From CAZKBP01 sp964551015 (GTDB taxonomy: Bacteria > Bacteroidota > Bacteroidia > Cytophagales > Microscillaceae): a stretch of DNA of 64,000 nucleotides. Positions 16,651 to 25,531 of the stretch are shown piece by piece; the stretch's first letter is position 1; each line of letters opens with the position of its first letter. The position numbers and the translations under genes were made by a program. The stretch lies in assembly GCA_964551015.1 (NCBI GenBank), contig CAZKBP010000031.1, positions 1 to 64,000 of the forward strand. The letters run 5' to 3'. The notes beneath the pieces were generated by a model. The model searched no databases and was not told the DNA's origin. It saw only the letters and a list, made by a program, of their open reading frames with translations.

Positions 16651-18542
16651 GTTACCGAGAAGATTATTTACAGAGAGTTCGCGAAGTAAACCCTGCTATT
16701 GAACAGAGTGTATCAAGCACAATCAATGAAATCATTCCAAAACACGTTAAAAATTTTGATTTCAAAAGCCATAAAAATGGCTTATTGCTTGGTAACGTGC
16801 AAAGTGGTAAGACAGGACAAATGCTTGGGATAGTATCAGCCGCGGCAGATGAGGGTTTTAAATTGTTTTTGCTATTTACTTCTGATAATGTAACTCTGCA
16901 GGAGCAGACCTACATTAGAGTCCTTCGTTCATTCTCTCATTTCAACATATGCACTGAGAGTGATGAACTAAGGTTCCGACATATAGAGTTAAAGCAGCCT
17001 ACAATTATAATACTCAAAAAAAACTCGCGAAAACTTGAAACATGGCGAGACATTTTAGGAAACTCTGAGTTTTGCAACGGACACCCACTATTTATTGTTG
17101 ACGATGAAGCGGACGCAGCGAGTTTGAATACACAAGTCAATCACCCAAACAGGCCGAGAAGTACTATTAGTAGGATAATAGATGAAATTAGAGCGTTGAA
17201 TCATTTTTCAAGTACCTTTTACCTTCAGGTGACAGCTACTCCCCAAGCCATTCTATTGTTAACACAAGCAAGTGGACAGAAGCCATCATTTGTCCACTAT
17301 GTATCTCCAGGAGATAACTACTTGGGTGGGGATTTCTTTTATGGTGAAAATGGCTCATCTGCAATTCGCTTAACACAAGACGATGAGTTAGACGATCTTC
17401 TAACTCATGGAGAACCAATACCTGATGGTTTCAGAAGTTCTGTATTAACCTTTTTATTAACTTCTGCTCATGTGATCCTCAGTAAATCTAAAAAAGTTTG
17501 TAATTTTCTTATTCATCCAAGTTCGCGTACTGATGACCATGCGACCATAGCTAATAAGATAGAGACATTTTTGAATGATCTTCTTATTGCAGTGTTAGAA
17601 GGAGGTTTAGAGAGAGACTTGGAAGAGATATGGGAGGATTTACAACAAACGCAACCTGATTTAAAATCTTTTTACTCTTTGTACAAATTTATTGAGGAGT
17701 CATTGCAAGAAGAAAAATATAATACGATTGTGTATAATTCTGCCAGTAGTGACGACCGTAATACAGAAGAAGGAATGAACATTATTATTGGGGGCAATAG
17801 CCTAGGTAGAGGGGTTACATTTCCATCCTTACAAACGGTTTATTATTGTAGAACTGCAAGGACTATTCAGGCGGATACCTACTGGCAACACTGTAGGATG
17901 TATGGTTATGATCGGATACCTGGCTTAATGCGGGTTTTTACACCTCCATTGCTTTATGATCGTTTCCAAAGTTTGAACAGAGGAAACCAAGCTATTATCG
18001 GACAAATAGTAAAGGCGAATGGTAATTTTAGTCTATTAAATTTCATTACACTCAGACCTACAAGAACCAATGTTGTTGATGCTTCTGCTTTAAATATTAT
18101 TCCGGGAGGCACCAACTTTTTTCCAACATACCCAATAAGTGACAATGTTTTGGCTATAGATGAGCTTGTTAAAACATTAAAATATCATGTTGGAACATAC
18201 AATATTGAGAATATCTCTTTTGCTATCAAACTTATGCAAAATCTTGGCAGTGAAGAAGAAGACGACTGGGATCAGAAATTGTATCTGAATGCCCTAGAAG
18301 CACTTCAGGGAGCGAATTCAAATACTGAGATAATCATAATCATCAGAAAAGGCAGAAGGATCAGTAAAAACTCACGTACCTTGCTTTCACAAACCGATAG
18401 AGAACTTGGTCAGCGTTTTGCTAATATAACCGTTTTGACATTATATCGTGTGGAGGATGCACAAGGATGGGAAAAACTACCAGTTTGGATACCAAATATT
18501 AAATTTCCTCATAATTTGACATTCTATGAATCTGATGGGTAA
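16647..18542 (+). CDS. Z1-domain NTPase of a restriction-modification system
   Basis: The 631-aa protein has a P-loop (GNVQSGKTGQM near residue 50), a DEAD-like Walker B (IVDDEADAASLN), and helicase-like motifs QVTATPQAIL and GGNSLGRGVTFPSLQ, with QHCRMYGYDR further on. This is the Z1 ATPase family, which occurs with cytosine methyltransferases, PLD or REase-fold nucleases and often a MORC/HSP90-like ATPase. No MORC-type ATPase is present here. It probably couples ATP hydrolysis to DNA translocation or cleavage control. The three genes are on one strand with overlapping or near-overlapping ends. Confidence 0.85.
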   Translation: MSYREDYLQRVREVNPAIEQSVSSTINEIIPKHVKNFDFKSHKNGLLLGNVQSGKTGQMLGIVSAAADEGFKLFLLFTSDNVTLQEQTYIRVLRSFSHFNICTESDELRFRHIELKQPTIIILKKNSRKLETWRDILGNSEFCNGHPLFIVDDEADAASLNTQVNHPNRPRSTISRIIDEIRALNHFSSTFYLQVTATPQAILLLTQASGQKPSFVHYVSPGDNYLGGDFFYGENGSSAIRLTQDDELDDLLTHGEPIPDGFRSSVLTFLLTSAHVILSKSKKVCNFLIHPSSRTDDHATIANKIETFLNDLLIAVLEGGLERDLEEIWEDLQQTQPDLKSFYSLYKFIEESLQEEKYNTIVYNSASSDDRNTEEGMNIIIGGNSLGRGVTFPSLQTVYYCRTARTIQADTYWQHCRMYGYDRIPGLMRVFTPPLLYDRFQSLNRGNQAIIGQIVKANGNFSLLNFITLRPTRTNVVDASALNIIPGGTNFFPTYPISDNVLAIDELVKTLKYHVGTYNIENISFAIKLMQNLGSEEEDDWDQKLYLNALEALQGANSNTEIIIIIRKGRRISKNSRTLLSQTDRELGQRFANITVLTLYRVEDAQGWEKLPVWIPNIKFPHNLTFYESDG

Positions 18543-19000
18543 ATAGGGATACAGAAACTTGTATCTTCACATATTGCCTCAGATAAAATATTCAAATCCA
18601 ACCTTCCATCTGATTGGACGGGTAAATACTCCACTTCAAAGCCTATATCTTCCAAATGAGCACAGGTATCTAATACGGCTTTATGTTCAGTCTGAGTAGT
18701 AATCACATGATAGCCTTTGTTCTGTAACGCAAGTGCTACTCCTTTCAGGCTGAGGTTAATCGCTTCGGTAGCTCCTGAAGTGAAAATAATCTCTCTCGGT
18801 TGGGCTTGTAGTAAGTTTGCCACTTGGGAGCGGGCGTTCTCTATGGCAGACTTGATTTGCTTGCCAAAACGATGAGTACTGGAAGGATTAGCATAAAGTA
18901 TTTGAGAATATTTACTCATAACCTCCCAAACTTTCGGATCAAGAGGGGTAGTGGCATTATTATCCAGATAGATGAATTCTTTAGTTAGGATGCTATCCAT
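18524..19000 (-). pseudogene. Truncated cysteine desulfurase (NifS/IscS/DndA class)
   Basis: The first ~150 residues of a PLP-dependent cysteine desulfurase are intact: YLDNNATTPLDP, ANPSSTHRFG, FTSGATEAIN, TEHKAVLDTC and the SDGRLDL strand. Homology stops after about CEDTS and the frame ends in unrelated residues, overlapping the 3' end of the Z1 gene. The PLP lysine and the catalytic cysteine loop are absent, so it cannot be active. The break next to the Z1 stop marks a recombination junction between the R-M module and the element backbone. Confidence 0.75.
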
Positions 19001-19198
19001 AGCGAAAACGGTAGACTTTGTTTGTTAGAAGTTATTTCAAAATTACTAATTTTCTAGTTTTTGAGAACGGTACTTTCTCACTACAACCGAATCGATTTTA
19101 ACTAATAAGCTTTTTATCAAAGCCCGCCAATCTCTACCAAGCCTCAGAATCACAGGGATTTGAGGCGGAGATTTTGTAATTTTTACGTGTAAATAACT

Positions 19199-19248
19199 GC
19201 AAGCGATCCGCAAGCCCAGGCGTAAGAAACGCAAGCCGATCCGCAAGC
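19199..19248 (+). repeat. Two direct repeats GCAAGC(C)GATCCGCAAGC
   Basis: gcaagcgatccgcaagc at 19199-19215 recurs as gcaagccgatccgcaagc at 19231-19248. Each contains GCAAGC twice around GATCC. They lie 45-90 bp upstream of the zinc-ribbon ATPase gene and could be binding sites for a regulator or replication protein of the element. Confidence 0.5.
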
Positions 19249-19291
19249 AGACCTGTTAGAAAACCCTCAAATAAGCGTAAAAACCAAGATT

Positions 19292-20647
19292 ATGCCTAGA
19301 ACCTGTGTCATCTGTGGTACTTCCCTCGCTGGCAAAAGGAAAGATGCCAAGACTTGTTCGCCCAAGTGCCGAGTCGCCCTCAGCCAAATCAAAACTCAGG
19401 AGGCCGAAGCGCAAACAAGCGATCCTACCCCCGTGGCCGTGGCTACGGGGGAAGCTCAGGCTACTGCCTCTCCGCCCCCGCAAATTCCTAGCCGCGAAGA
19501 AAATTTGATCCGAAGGCTTGAAGAGCTGAAGCGAACCGCCCAACTCCGCGAATTGGAGCTGAAGCAATTTGACGAAAAATATGTGCACGTCTACCAACAG
19601 CATCTCGAGTTACTGACTAATTCGCTCAAGGAAGTGGACTACGAAATCGAGGATAAAAGAAAAATGCTCTCCTACAGCGATGACCTGTTACATACCGTTC
19701 TCCCCCGGGAAGAACGCCCCGAGGTAGAGTACAGATTTTGGCAAATAACCCCGACCAACTACAATCTCGGGCCTACACGCCAACGCCTAAGAAATGAAGT
19801 ACAGTCCGCCAATTACCGTCGGGCAGTACTCAAGGAACAGCTTGCCGGTGTAGAACTGCACCAGCGAACTGCACAGCAAAAACGAGCCATGCTTGTGAGC
19901 CTCCTACAAGCCGACCGCGACCGCTTGACTGAGCTGGAGAACCATTACTTTCGCCACACGCCCTATCGGGATAGCAAGCGTTCTGCCCCGAGCAAAACCG
20001 AAGAAATTGCCCAAAATCAGGCCGAACCTCAGCCAAAACGAAGAAAAGGCAAGACTCAATCGGGCTTGGCCGTGCTGGAAACCAAATTCAAACCCGCCCT
20101 GACATTCAGGTACAAAATGGGTCAGTTTTTGGGCAAGATAGATCGCGATAAATTCGTGATCGCCCTCACGGGAGAAGCGGGAGCGGGCAAATCTGATTTT
20201 AGTTTTTATCTCTCCGCGCTGTTCACGTGCCACGAGCTTACAGTAAAGTACTTCTCGCTGGAAATGGGCATCAACGAAACTGTCCAGCAAAAGCTGAGGC
20301 GTTACAAATTGCATAAGCGATTTTACATCACCGACGAGGCAGATTTAGAAGATATAGAGCTAGACGCGCCCGAGTATGACGTGATCGTGGTGGATAGCTT
20401 CGGCAAGCTAGGCGCGAAGGCCGATGACTTAGATCGTTTGAGGAATCAGTTTCCAGATACCATGTTCGTCTTTATCTTCCAGAAAACCACCGCCGGGACA
20501 ATGCGCGGAGGCTCCAAGATCATCTACGACTGCACCATGAATATCAACCTGCGGGTAGACAAAGAAACGCAAAGGCGACAAGCCGTGATGGTCAAAGCCC
20601 GAAATGCTCAGCAGGGTCAAGTATTTAACGTACCGCAATTTCAATAA
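19292..20647 (+). CDS. Zinc-ribbon, coiled-coil, RecA-like ATPase of the mobile element
   Basis: The N-terminus has a zinc-binding knuckle (CVICG and CSPKCR), then ~150 residues of Ala/Glu/Arg-rich coiled coil. The C-terminal ~200 residues form a RecA/DnaB/RadA-like ATPase with Walker A TGEAGAGKSD and Walker B DVIVVDSFG. It is probably a replication or DNA-handling ATPase of the island. The gene is richer in G+C than the AT-rich defence modules to its left. The exact family is not recognised. Confidence 0.7.
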   Translation: MPRTCVICGTSLAGKRKDAKTCSPKCRVALSQIKTQEAEAQTSDPTPVAVATGEAQATASPPPQIPSREENLIRRLEELKRTAQLRELELKQFDEKYVHVYQQHLELLTNSLKEVDYEIEDKRKMLSYSDDLLHTVLPREERPEVEYRFWQITPTNYNLGPTRQRLRNEVQSANYRRAVLKEQLAGVELHQRTAQQKRAMLVSLLQADRDRLTELENHYFRHTPYRDSKRSAPSKTEEIAQNQAEPQPKRRKGKTQSGLAVLETKFKPALTFRYKMGQFLGKIDRDKFVIALTGEAGAGKSDFSFYLSALFTCHELTVKYFSLEMGINETVQQKLRRYKLHKRFYITDEADLEDIELDAPEYDVIVVDSFGKLGAKADDLDRLRNQFPDTMFVFIFQKTTAGTMRGGSKIIYDCTMNINLRVDKETQRRQAVMVKARNAQQGQVFNVPQFQ

Positions 20648-20655
20648 AACCAAAA

Positions 20656-20871
20656 ATGAATACAGCAGAACCAAATCAATCTCAAAAGAATCCTGAAAGC
20701 CAATGTATCTGCCCTGATCCCTGGGAAAGCTGGCCGAGTAGAAAGCTGATTATCAGCCTCTCAATAGTCATTAGTTTGATGATTCTAATCTTCCTCCTCC
20801 CCTACTTCCTGCGGGGCACGGCCAGCACCATCCACGCCTGGAAGGACGTGAAGGACGCGGTTAAACGCTAA
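20656..20871 (+). CDS. Small single-pass membrane protein
   Basis: The 71-aa frame begins 9 bp after the ATPase stop. It has one hydrophobic helix (LIISLSIVISLMILIFLLP, residues ~30-48) followed by a basic tail. It ends in an 11-bp overlap with the convergent primase gene. Its position and codon quality favour a real gene; no function can be assigned. Confidence 0.55.
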   Translation: MNTAEPNQSQKNPESQCICPDPWESWPSRKLIISLSIVISLMILIFLLPYFLRGTASTIHAWKDVKDAVKR

Positions 20872-21778
20872 GTGCTGATTCTGCGGATTTAGCCAACCAA
20901 AACGCATTCAAGTCTTTGTAACCTTTGTAAATGTATGAGCAGTCAAACGATTTGCTCTGGTACTCTCTATGATGCTCAGTGATCCATCGGGTGGCTTTTT
21001 GCCCTGCCTCGTCATGATCCAGAAAGAGGTTGGCTCGATGGAACATAGAGATGTAGTTCATACTGTATTCTTTGAGGGACAAGGAATTGAGAATCAAAGC
21101 GGGATAACTGGGATACTCCTGGGCGTTATAAGCCATTGCGCTTAGAAAATCAAACATCCCCTCGAAAACTAAGATCGTTTGGGACATTCCACGGGGGATG
21201 ATGCTTACCGATTTCTCACCCAGGTTGTTTTTCATCAGGCTATTACGTAACTCGTAACCGTCTTTATCATTCTTCCACCCGACTGAGAAATAAGGTTTAT
21301 CTTTTCCCGGGGCGTAGTAATAGACTTCTTCCAAGTAGAGTTTAGCCAGATCAAGAGGTATCTTCCGCTCCTGCACCACGTAATCGCTAAGAGCCTGATT
21401 GTTGCCCAGAGGTTTGACCGCGTGAAGTTTTAGAACAGACGAAGATGATTTAAGCGATTCTTGGTATCCTTCACTGGATTTTAGCTCTTGTTCTGGAAAC
21501 TGCTTTCCCAAGAGCTTGTAAACGGCCTCTACGAAAGTGATATTTTCCAGTCTGGTCATCAACTCAACTACATCGCCATCTTCTCCCGTACCAAAATCTA
21601 TCCAATGATTGAGTTCTTTGTCTACTTTGAAGCTGGGCTTGCTGTCTTCCCGTAGAGGGGAAGACATTAGCACGTATCCGCCCCGATCGTAAGCGATAGC
21701 TTGACCTCGGTTTTGCAGGTAGGTGATGATGGAAACCTGCTTGGCTTTCTGAATCTGTTCCTCTGTGAATTTTCTCAT
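20861..21778 (-). CDS. Toprim/CHC2-type primase-like protein
   Basis: The N-terminal region (YLMSSPLREDSKPSF pattern, HWIDFGTGEDGDVVELM) matches the CHC2-primase fold of Bacteroidota mobile-element primases, although the zinc-binding cysteines are absent. A toprim domain follows: ILVFEGMFDFLSAM (acidic Glu) and LFLDHDEAGQKAT (DxD). The length (305 aa) is typical of these small primases. It probably primes replication of the element together with the helicase gene further along on the same strand, 350 bp away across the iteron region. Confidence 0.8.
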   Translation of the reverse strand: MRKFTEEQIQKAKQVSIITYLQNRGQAIAYDRGGYVLMSSPLREDSKPSFKVDKELNHWIDFGTGEDGDVVELMTRLENITFVEAVYKLLGKQFPEQELKSSEGYQESLKSSSSVLKLHAVKPLGNNQALSDYVVQERKIPLDLAKLYLEEVYYYAPGKDKPYFSVGWKNDKDGYELRNSLMKNNLGEKSVSIIPRGMSQTILVFEGMFDFLSAMAYNAQEYPSYPALILNSLSLKEYSMNYISMFHRANLFLDHDEAGQKATRWITEHHREYQSKSFDCSYIYKGYKDLNAFWLAKSAESALSV

Positions 21779-21904
21779 GGTTTATTTGGTGGGGGGCAAT
21801 GAAAAAGAAAAAATGGTCTTTTTTTTTTCATTGCCCTAGTTTGTACTTATTCGTGAATTCTGGTTTTTTTTACTTTCAAAATTTTCTCAGCTTTGAAATT
21901 TTTT

Positions 21905-22110
21905 TACCTAAAATACCAAAGGCTATTTTTTGAGTTCTAATTGACTAGCTGTCAAAGCTTTGAGCAATTAGGTAGTTTTTAGGTAAAATAGGTAGTTTCT
22001 ATTTTGTGGAATCTGTTTTACCTATTCTACCTAATTTTTACCTATTTATAATATACTAATTATCAATATATTATATATTATTTAGGTATTTTAGGTAAAA
22101 TAGGTAGTAT
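21905..22110. repeat. Iteron-like repeats, candidate replication origin of the element
   Basis: This very AT-rich gap between primase and helicase holds repeated TAGGTA/TACCTA units. AGGTAAAATAGGTAGT occurs at about 21981-21996 and again at 22092-22107. Single TTAGGTAGT and TTAGGTATT units sit nearby, and inverted copies ACCTATTCTACCTA and TTACCTATTT lie between. Repeats plus an AT-rich tract (atatattatatatta) beside replication genes are what an iteron-type origin looks like. The whole 21779-22131 interval holds no gene. Confidence 0.6.
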
Positions 22111-22131
22111 GTAGAGAGTGCCAGTTTTTGT

Positions 22132-23550
22132 CTATACTGGAAGCTTCTTCTTATCTTCATACTCCTTGTTATCAATTTCATTTTTTTGCATTTTTCTAAT
22201 ACTACTTGGCTTCCACTCTTCTCTTTTGAAAATGTAGTAGCTTGCTTTCTTCCAGAGTGGGGCGAACTCTCCTTGTTTTGCATTGTGCATTTCGTGTGAG
22301 CTGAGGCAGTAGAATTTATAATTTTTTTGCTTGCCTTCCTGCTCGTAGATGGTCTGCATTTTTCTCTCCTCCTTGAGATACTTCTTGATCTTGAGTGCTT
22401 GTATCCCGTAACTATTACGCCTCTTGATTTCATGGGCTAAATCCTGAGCGGTGTAGTAGAGTTCATCTACCTCGAAAGCCTCGAAGGCGTCTGATAGGTA
22501 CTCGTCAATTACCTTCTGCCAGACTGGTTTAGAATTTGCCTGGATTTCTTTTAGTGCATCCGTTTTCAGGACTTGATCTGGGAACCAGGCTCGGCTTTCT
22601 GCTTCCTTGTGTTTCAATTCTCGGGTCTGGAGAAGGTGCAGGAAGGCGGGTAGTTCTTCTAGCATTCGATCCCAAGCTCCTGGTACTTTCTTGGCGAAAG
22701 GCTTGACTTTGAGCACAAAGTAGCGGGTTTCCTCCTCGGGAATCCACAGGTTTTCGGGATCATTCAGACACATCACTAATTTTTTGTAATTATCTACTTC
22801 CTTAGAATCAGAGAACTTCATTTCCAGCATGGCTTTTTTGGCTGTGACCATTTCTTTGATACGCTCGATTTGTTGTTTTTTCTCTCCATCCTGAAACATT
22901 TCATCAATTCCGACGATGAGCTTGGTAGAGTAGTGCGCGTTAAAGGCTTTCTGGAAGCTTTCATTATTCAAAACCACGGCATTGCCTTGGAAAATGGCTT
23001 TGAGTAGATTGAGGAAGGTAGTCTTTCCAGTTTCCCGTTCCGTGGAAATAAAAGCTAGAATAGGCAAAATTTGGCGAGGCTGGCGATAAAGCAAAGTGAG
23101 CCAATCTAGCAGAATCGCCTCGGTATCTTGATTAGGACTCTCGGTCTGACTGGTCAGATGTGAAATTAAATTTAAAATAGTATCGCAGTTACCCGCTCGA
23201 GGTTGGTGGGTGAGGGGATTATACAGATTAAATCTACCTTTGATCTCTTCCTGATAGTTTAAGTTATCAGGATAATTGATAACATCTACGAATTTCCGCA
23301 CATCCTTATGAGGCTCTTTATTCCTGCTGGTGGCGAAGTCGTCTTTGATGGTCTCTTTCTTCCAGCGGTGCAGTTTTCGTCCTTCCTCTGTATCTTTTGA
23401 CATTCTATAATATTCTGTTCCAATTCGCACGTAACTATCTAGACTGTCGGCATCCTGAGCCACATTAGTTGGTAGCTTTTTGCTTGATTTTAGTTGATTC
23501 TTATTTGTTTTGTTTGTATCTTTAGGTACTGTATATTCTGGTTTGGTCAT
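22132..23550 (-). CDS. Primase-helicase (SF3/D5-like ATPase)
   Basis: The 472-aa protein has a lysine-rich N-terminus and a central ATPase with Walker A STERETGKTTF and Walker B LIVGIDEMFQ. Then come IKEMVTAKKAMLEMKF and MCLNDPENLWI (sensor/arginine region), as in phage and satellite D5/DUF5906-type helicases. It lacks its own primase domain, and the toprim protein downstream likely supplies that. The C-terminal ~100 residues may bind DNA. Confidence 0.78.
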   Translation of the reverse strand: MTKPEYTVPKDTNKTNKNQLKSSKKLPTNVAQDADSLDSYVRIGTEYYRMSKDTEEGRKLHRWKKETIKDDFATSRNKEPHKDVRKFVDVINYPDNLNYQEEIKGRFNLYNPLTHQPRAGNCDTILNLISHLTSQTESPNQDTEAILLDWLTLLYRQPRQILPILAFISTERETGKTTFLNLLKAIFQGNAVVLNNESFQKAFNAHYSTKLIVGIDEMFQDGEKKQQIERIKEMVTAKKAMLEMKFSDSKEVDNYKKLVMCLNDPENLWIPEEETRYFVLKVKPFAKKVPGAWDRMLEELPAFLHLLQTRELKHKEAESRAWFPDQVLKTDALKEIQANSKPVWQKVIDEYLSDAFEAFEVDELYYTAQDLAHEIKRRNSYGIQALKIKKYLKEERKMQTIYEQEGKQKNYKFYCLSSHEMHNAKQGEFAPLWKKASYYIFKREEWKPSSIRKMQKNEIDNKEYEDKKKLPV

Positions 23551-23626
23551 GGTTATGGGGTTTAAAAAATTTGACCATTCATATCGAAAAAGGCTTTCTC
23601 CTGCCAGAGAAAGCCTTTAATTTTTT

Positions 23627-23863
23627 TTATGATTTTTTATCTTTATTTGGCGGATGTGCCCTTTGGATAGCCTCCTCATCCGGACGGATTGCTCGCAGCA
23701 CGGTTAGCAACAGCCTTAGGCTTTTTGCCTGCTCACCTCCTTCCGACTCGACTACATAGCGGACAATTTCCGTTATTGCCGTGCCGAATTCGTATAAATC
23801 TTCGGCACTCATTCCTTCTATTTCGAGGGCGTAGTTGCCCGTTTTTTCGTTGAGAAATATCAT
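23627..23863 (-). CDS. Small acidic hypothetical protein
   Basis: The 78-aa frame (MIFLNEKTGNYALEIEGMSAEDLYEF) is compact, with an N-terminal beta-like segment and a helical remainder ending in a basic tail. It lies between the helicase and the membrane/HTH gene on the same strand, with normal spacing. No family is recognised. Confidence 0.5.
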   Translation of the reverse strand: MIFLNEKTGNYALEIEGMSAEDLYEFGTAITEIVRYVVESEGGEQAKSLRLLLTVLRAIRPDEEAIQRAHPPNKDKKS

Positions 23864-23921
23864 AGTTTTTTGTCTTTTTTTGATTTTTGATGGTGGTCAA
23901 TTTGACCAGCTTTTTGCCCGG

Positions 23922-25127
23922 TCAAGGTTTTCTGTTTTGTTCTTTTCGGAATCGCTTTACGGAGCTTTGAGAGCACTGCATTACAGAGGCTATTTCCCGA
24001 TTATTAAGGTTTTTATCAATTAACTCTTGCATTTTATCATAATCGATAGATGCTCCCCTTGTCTTTCGTTTCTGGGCTGATTTTGAACTAAACTCAAACC
24101 CTAGTTTATTTACTCTTACTGGAGTAATATCAAAGACAGGTTGAGCCAACTTAGTAGGCTTGCCAATTTGCTCATTTGTGTCTGCTTCTGTCATTTTGAG
24201 CGAATTATCCTGCTTGTCATTATTATCATCAGGCAGGTAGCCTAGCTCTGAAGCTTCCACAAAGACATGGCCGAGATAAAAGGCAATGAAGTACAAGCAA
24301 ATAAGCGTAAAGGCTTCTACACTCAATGAAGCGTAGAGCATATTGCGCACAGTGTAGCTCGTCTCATTACTATTTTTGGTACTCTCCTTACTCTCGAGTT
24401 CAGAGAGATGGCCCTGGGCTACTTCCATAGCTCTTTCTAGTCTGGCTTTCTCAGCACGATTAGCTTTCAAGCTCTCAGCTTCGTCAGTAGTAAGCCCCCA
24501 CTTGCGCTCAATCTCTCTAGCTTGCAGGGCTTGGATATTGGCCTCAACGGAGGAGAGCTTCCGAGAAAAATAGGCTTGGATGCTATCAGCTTTTGTCTCG
24601 TAGTTCGCTTTGATCTGCTCACTTTTGTCTGTAGCTTTCTCAACCCACGATCTAGCTCCCTGTACCGAAGAATATACAGACAGTGCAACCAACACGGCTC
24701 CCAGCAAAGCATACTCGTATCTAACCCTAAACTTTTGCCGGATAGCTTTTGCCTTGATAAGCGATATTAGAAAACTTGCGAGGATCACTCGCTTTGCTAC
24801 CTCTAGGAGTATAAGCACTAGCCCTGTTACTGCACTGACCATGACTCTACGCCAATCATCTGACAAGGTAGGAAGTAGATTTGCAAGCAGGTGATAGACG
24901 AACATGAAGGCTAGTCCGGCACTGGTTACTTGAAAGAAGAGCAGGGCGACAATACTCAATCGATACTTATCTTTATTTTCTTCAAGAAAAGACTTCTCTT
25001 TGAATCGCTCATGAGCGATTTCCACGATGGTATTTTCACCAAGAGAGGTTCTCAGAAAATTAGCGTTGCTTTGAAAATAGCGTGAAGGACTTTGGCGAGG
25101 GTTCATCAAAGATTTTTTATATTTCAT
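23922..25127 (-). CDS. Membrane protein with coiled coil and C-terminal HTH
   Basis: From ATG 25127 (MKYKKSL) the protein has ~400 aa. Three or four membrane helices (residues ~50-150) lead to an extended coiled coil rich in Glu, Lys and Ala, another hydrophobic segment (YASLSVEAFTLICLYFIAF), and a C-terminal helix-turn-helix reading LNNREIASVMQCSQSSVKRF. The frame remains open upstream to 25196, but that would overlap the preceding gene. A membrane protein ending in a DNA-binding HTH is unusual. It resembles accessory proteins of Bacteroidota integrative elements without a known role. Confidence 0.65.
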   Translation of the reverse strand: MKYKKSLMNPRQSPSRYFQSNANFLRTSLGENTIVEIAHERFKEKSFLEENKDKYRLSIVALLFFQVTSAGLAFMFVYHLLANLLPTLSDDWRRVMVSAVTGLVLILLEVAKRVILASFLISLIKAKAIRQKFRVRYEYALLGAVLVALSVYSSVQGARSWVEKATDKSEQIKANYETKADSIQAYFSRKLSSVEANIQALQAREIERKWGLTTDEAESLKANRAEKARLERAMEVAQGHLSELESKESTKNSNETSYTVRNMLYASLSVEAFTLICLYFIAFYLGHVFVEASELGYLPDDNNDKQDNSLKMTEADTNEQIGKPTKLAQPVFDITPVRVNKLGFEFSSKSAQKRKTRGASIDYDKMQELIDKNLNNREIASVMQCSQSSVKRFRKEQNRKP

Positions 25128-25143
25128 TTTTCTTTTCTTCTGT

Positions 25144-25419
25144 TTAATCTTTGAAAAGCTTCTCAACTTCGCTCGTGTGCACCCACCATGATCCAAGAAT
25201 TTTTTTCTTTTTTAATGGGGCAAGTTTATTAAAGGTCTCGTTAGGATGTTTGCCGTGGAGCCAACGGTTTAGTGTCTGATTCGACCAGCCTAGCTTTTGC
25301 GTAAGTTTATGTGTCGGAACCCATTCCTCCCAAACTTGGGGTTTTTTCTCTTCTACAAGACATTTAATCTTAGAAATCTCGTCTTTTATTTCTAAAATTT
25401 GGTCATATAAATTTTTCAT
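25144..25419 (-). CDS. HTH DNA-binding protein, excisionase-like
   Basis: The 91-aa protein opens with a coiled coil and has VPTHKLTQKLGWSNQTLNRW, a helix-turn-helix typical of MerR/excisionase-type small proteins, then a basic KKKKILGSWW wing-like segment. Its position between integrase and replication genes fits a directionality or regulatory factor of the element. It ends 17 bp before the next gene. Confidence 0.65.
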   Translation of the reverse strand: MKNLYDQILEIKDEISKIKCLVEEKKPQVWEEWVPTHKLTQKLGWSNQTLNRWLHGKHPNETFNKLAPLKKKKILGSWWVHTSEVEKLFKD

Positions 25420-25531
25420 TTGTAAAAATTTTTGATGTAAAAATATATTGATTGAGTAAAGTTAGAGGTATTTGAATTAAAATGCAATACATACACACAA
25501 ATTGTCGCGCAAGTATTGAAAATTTTTTTTG

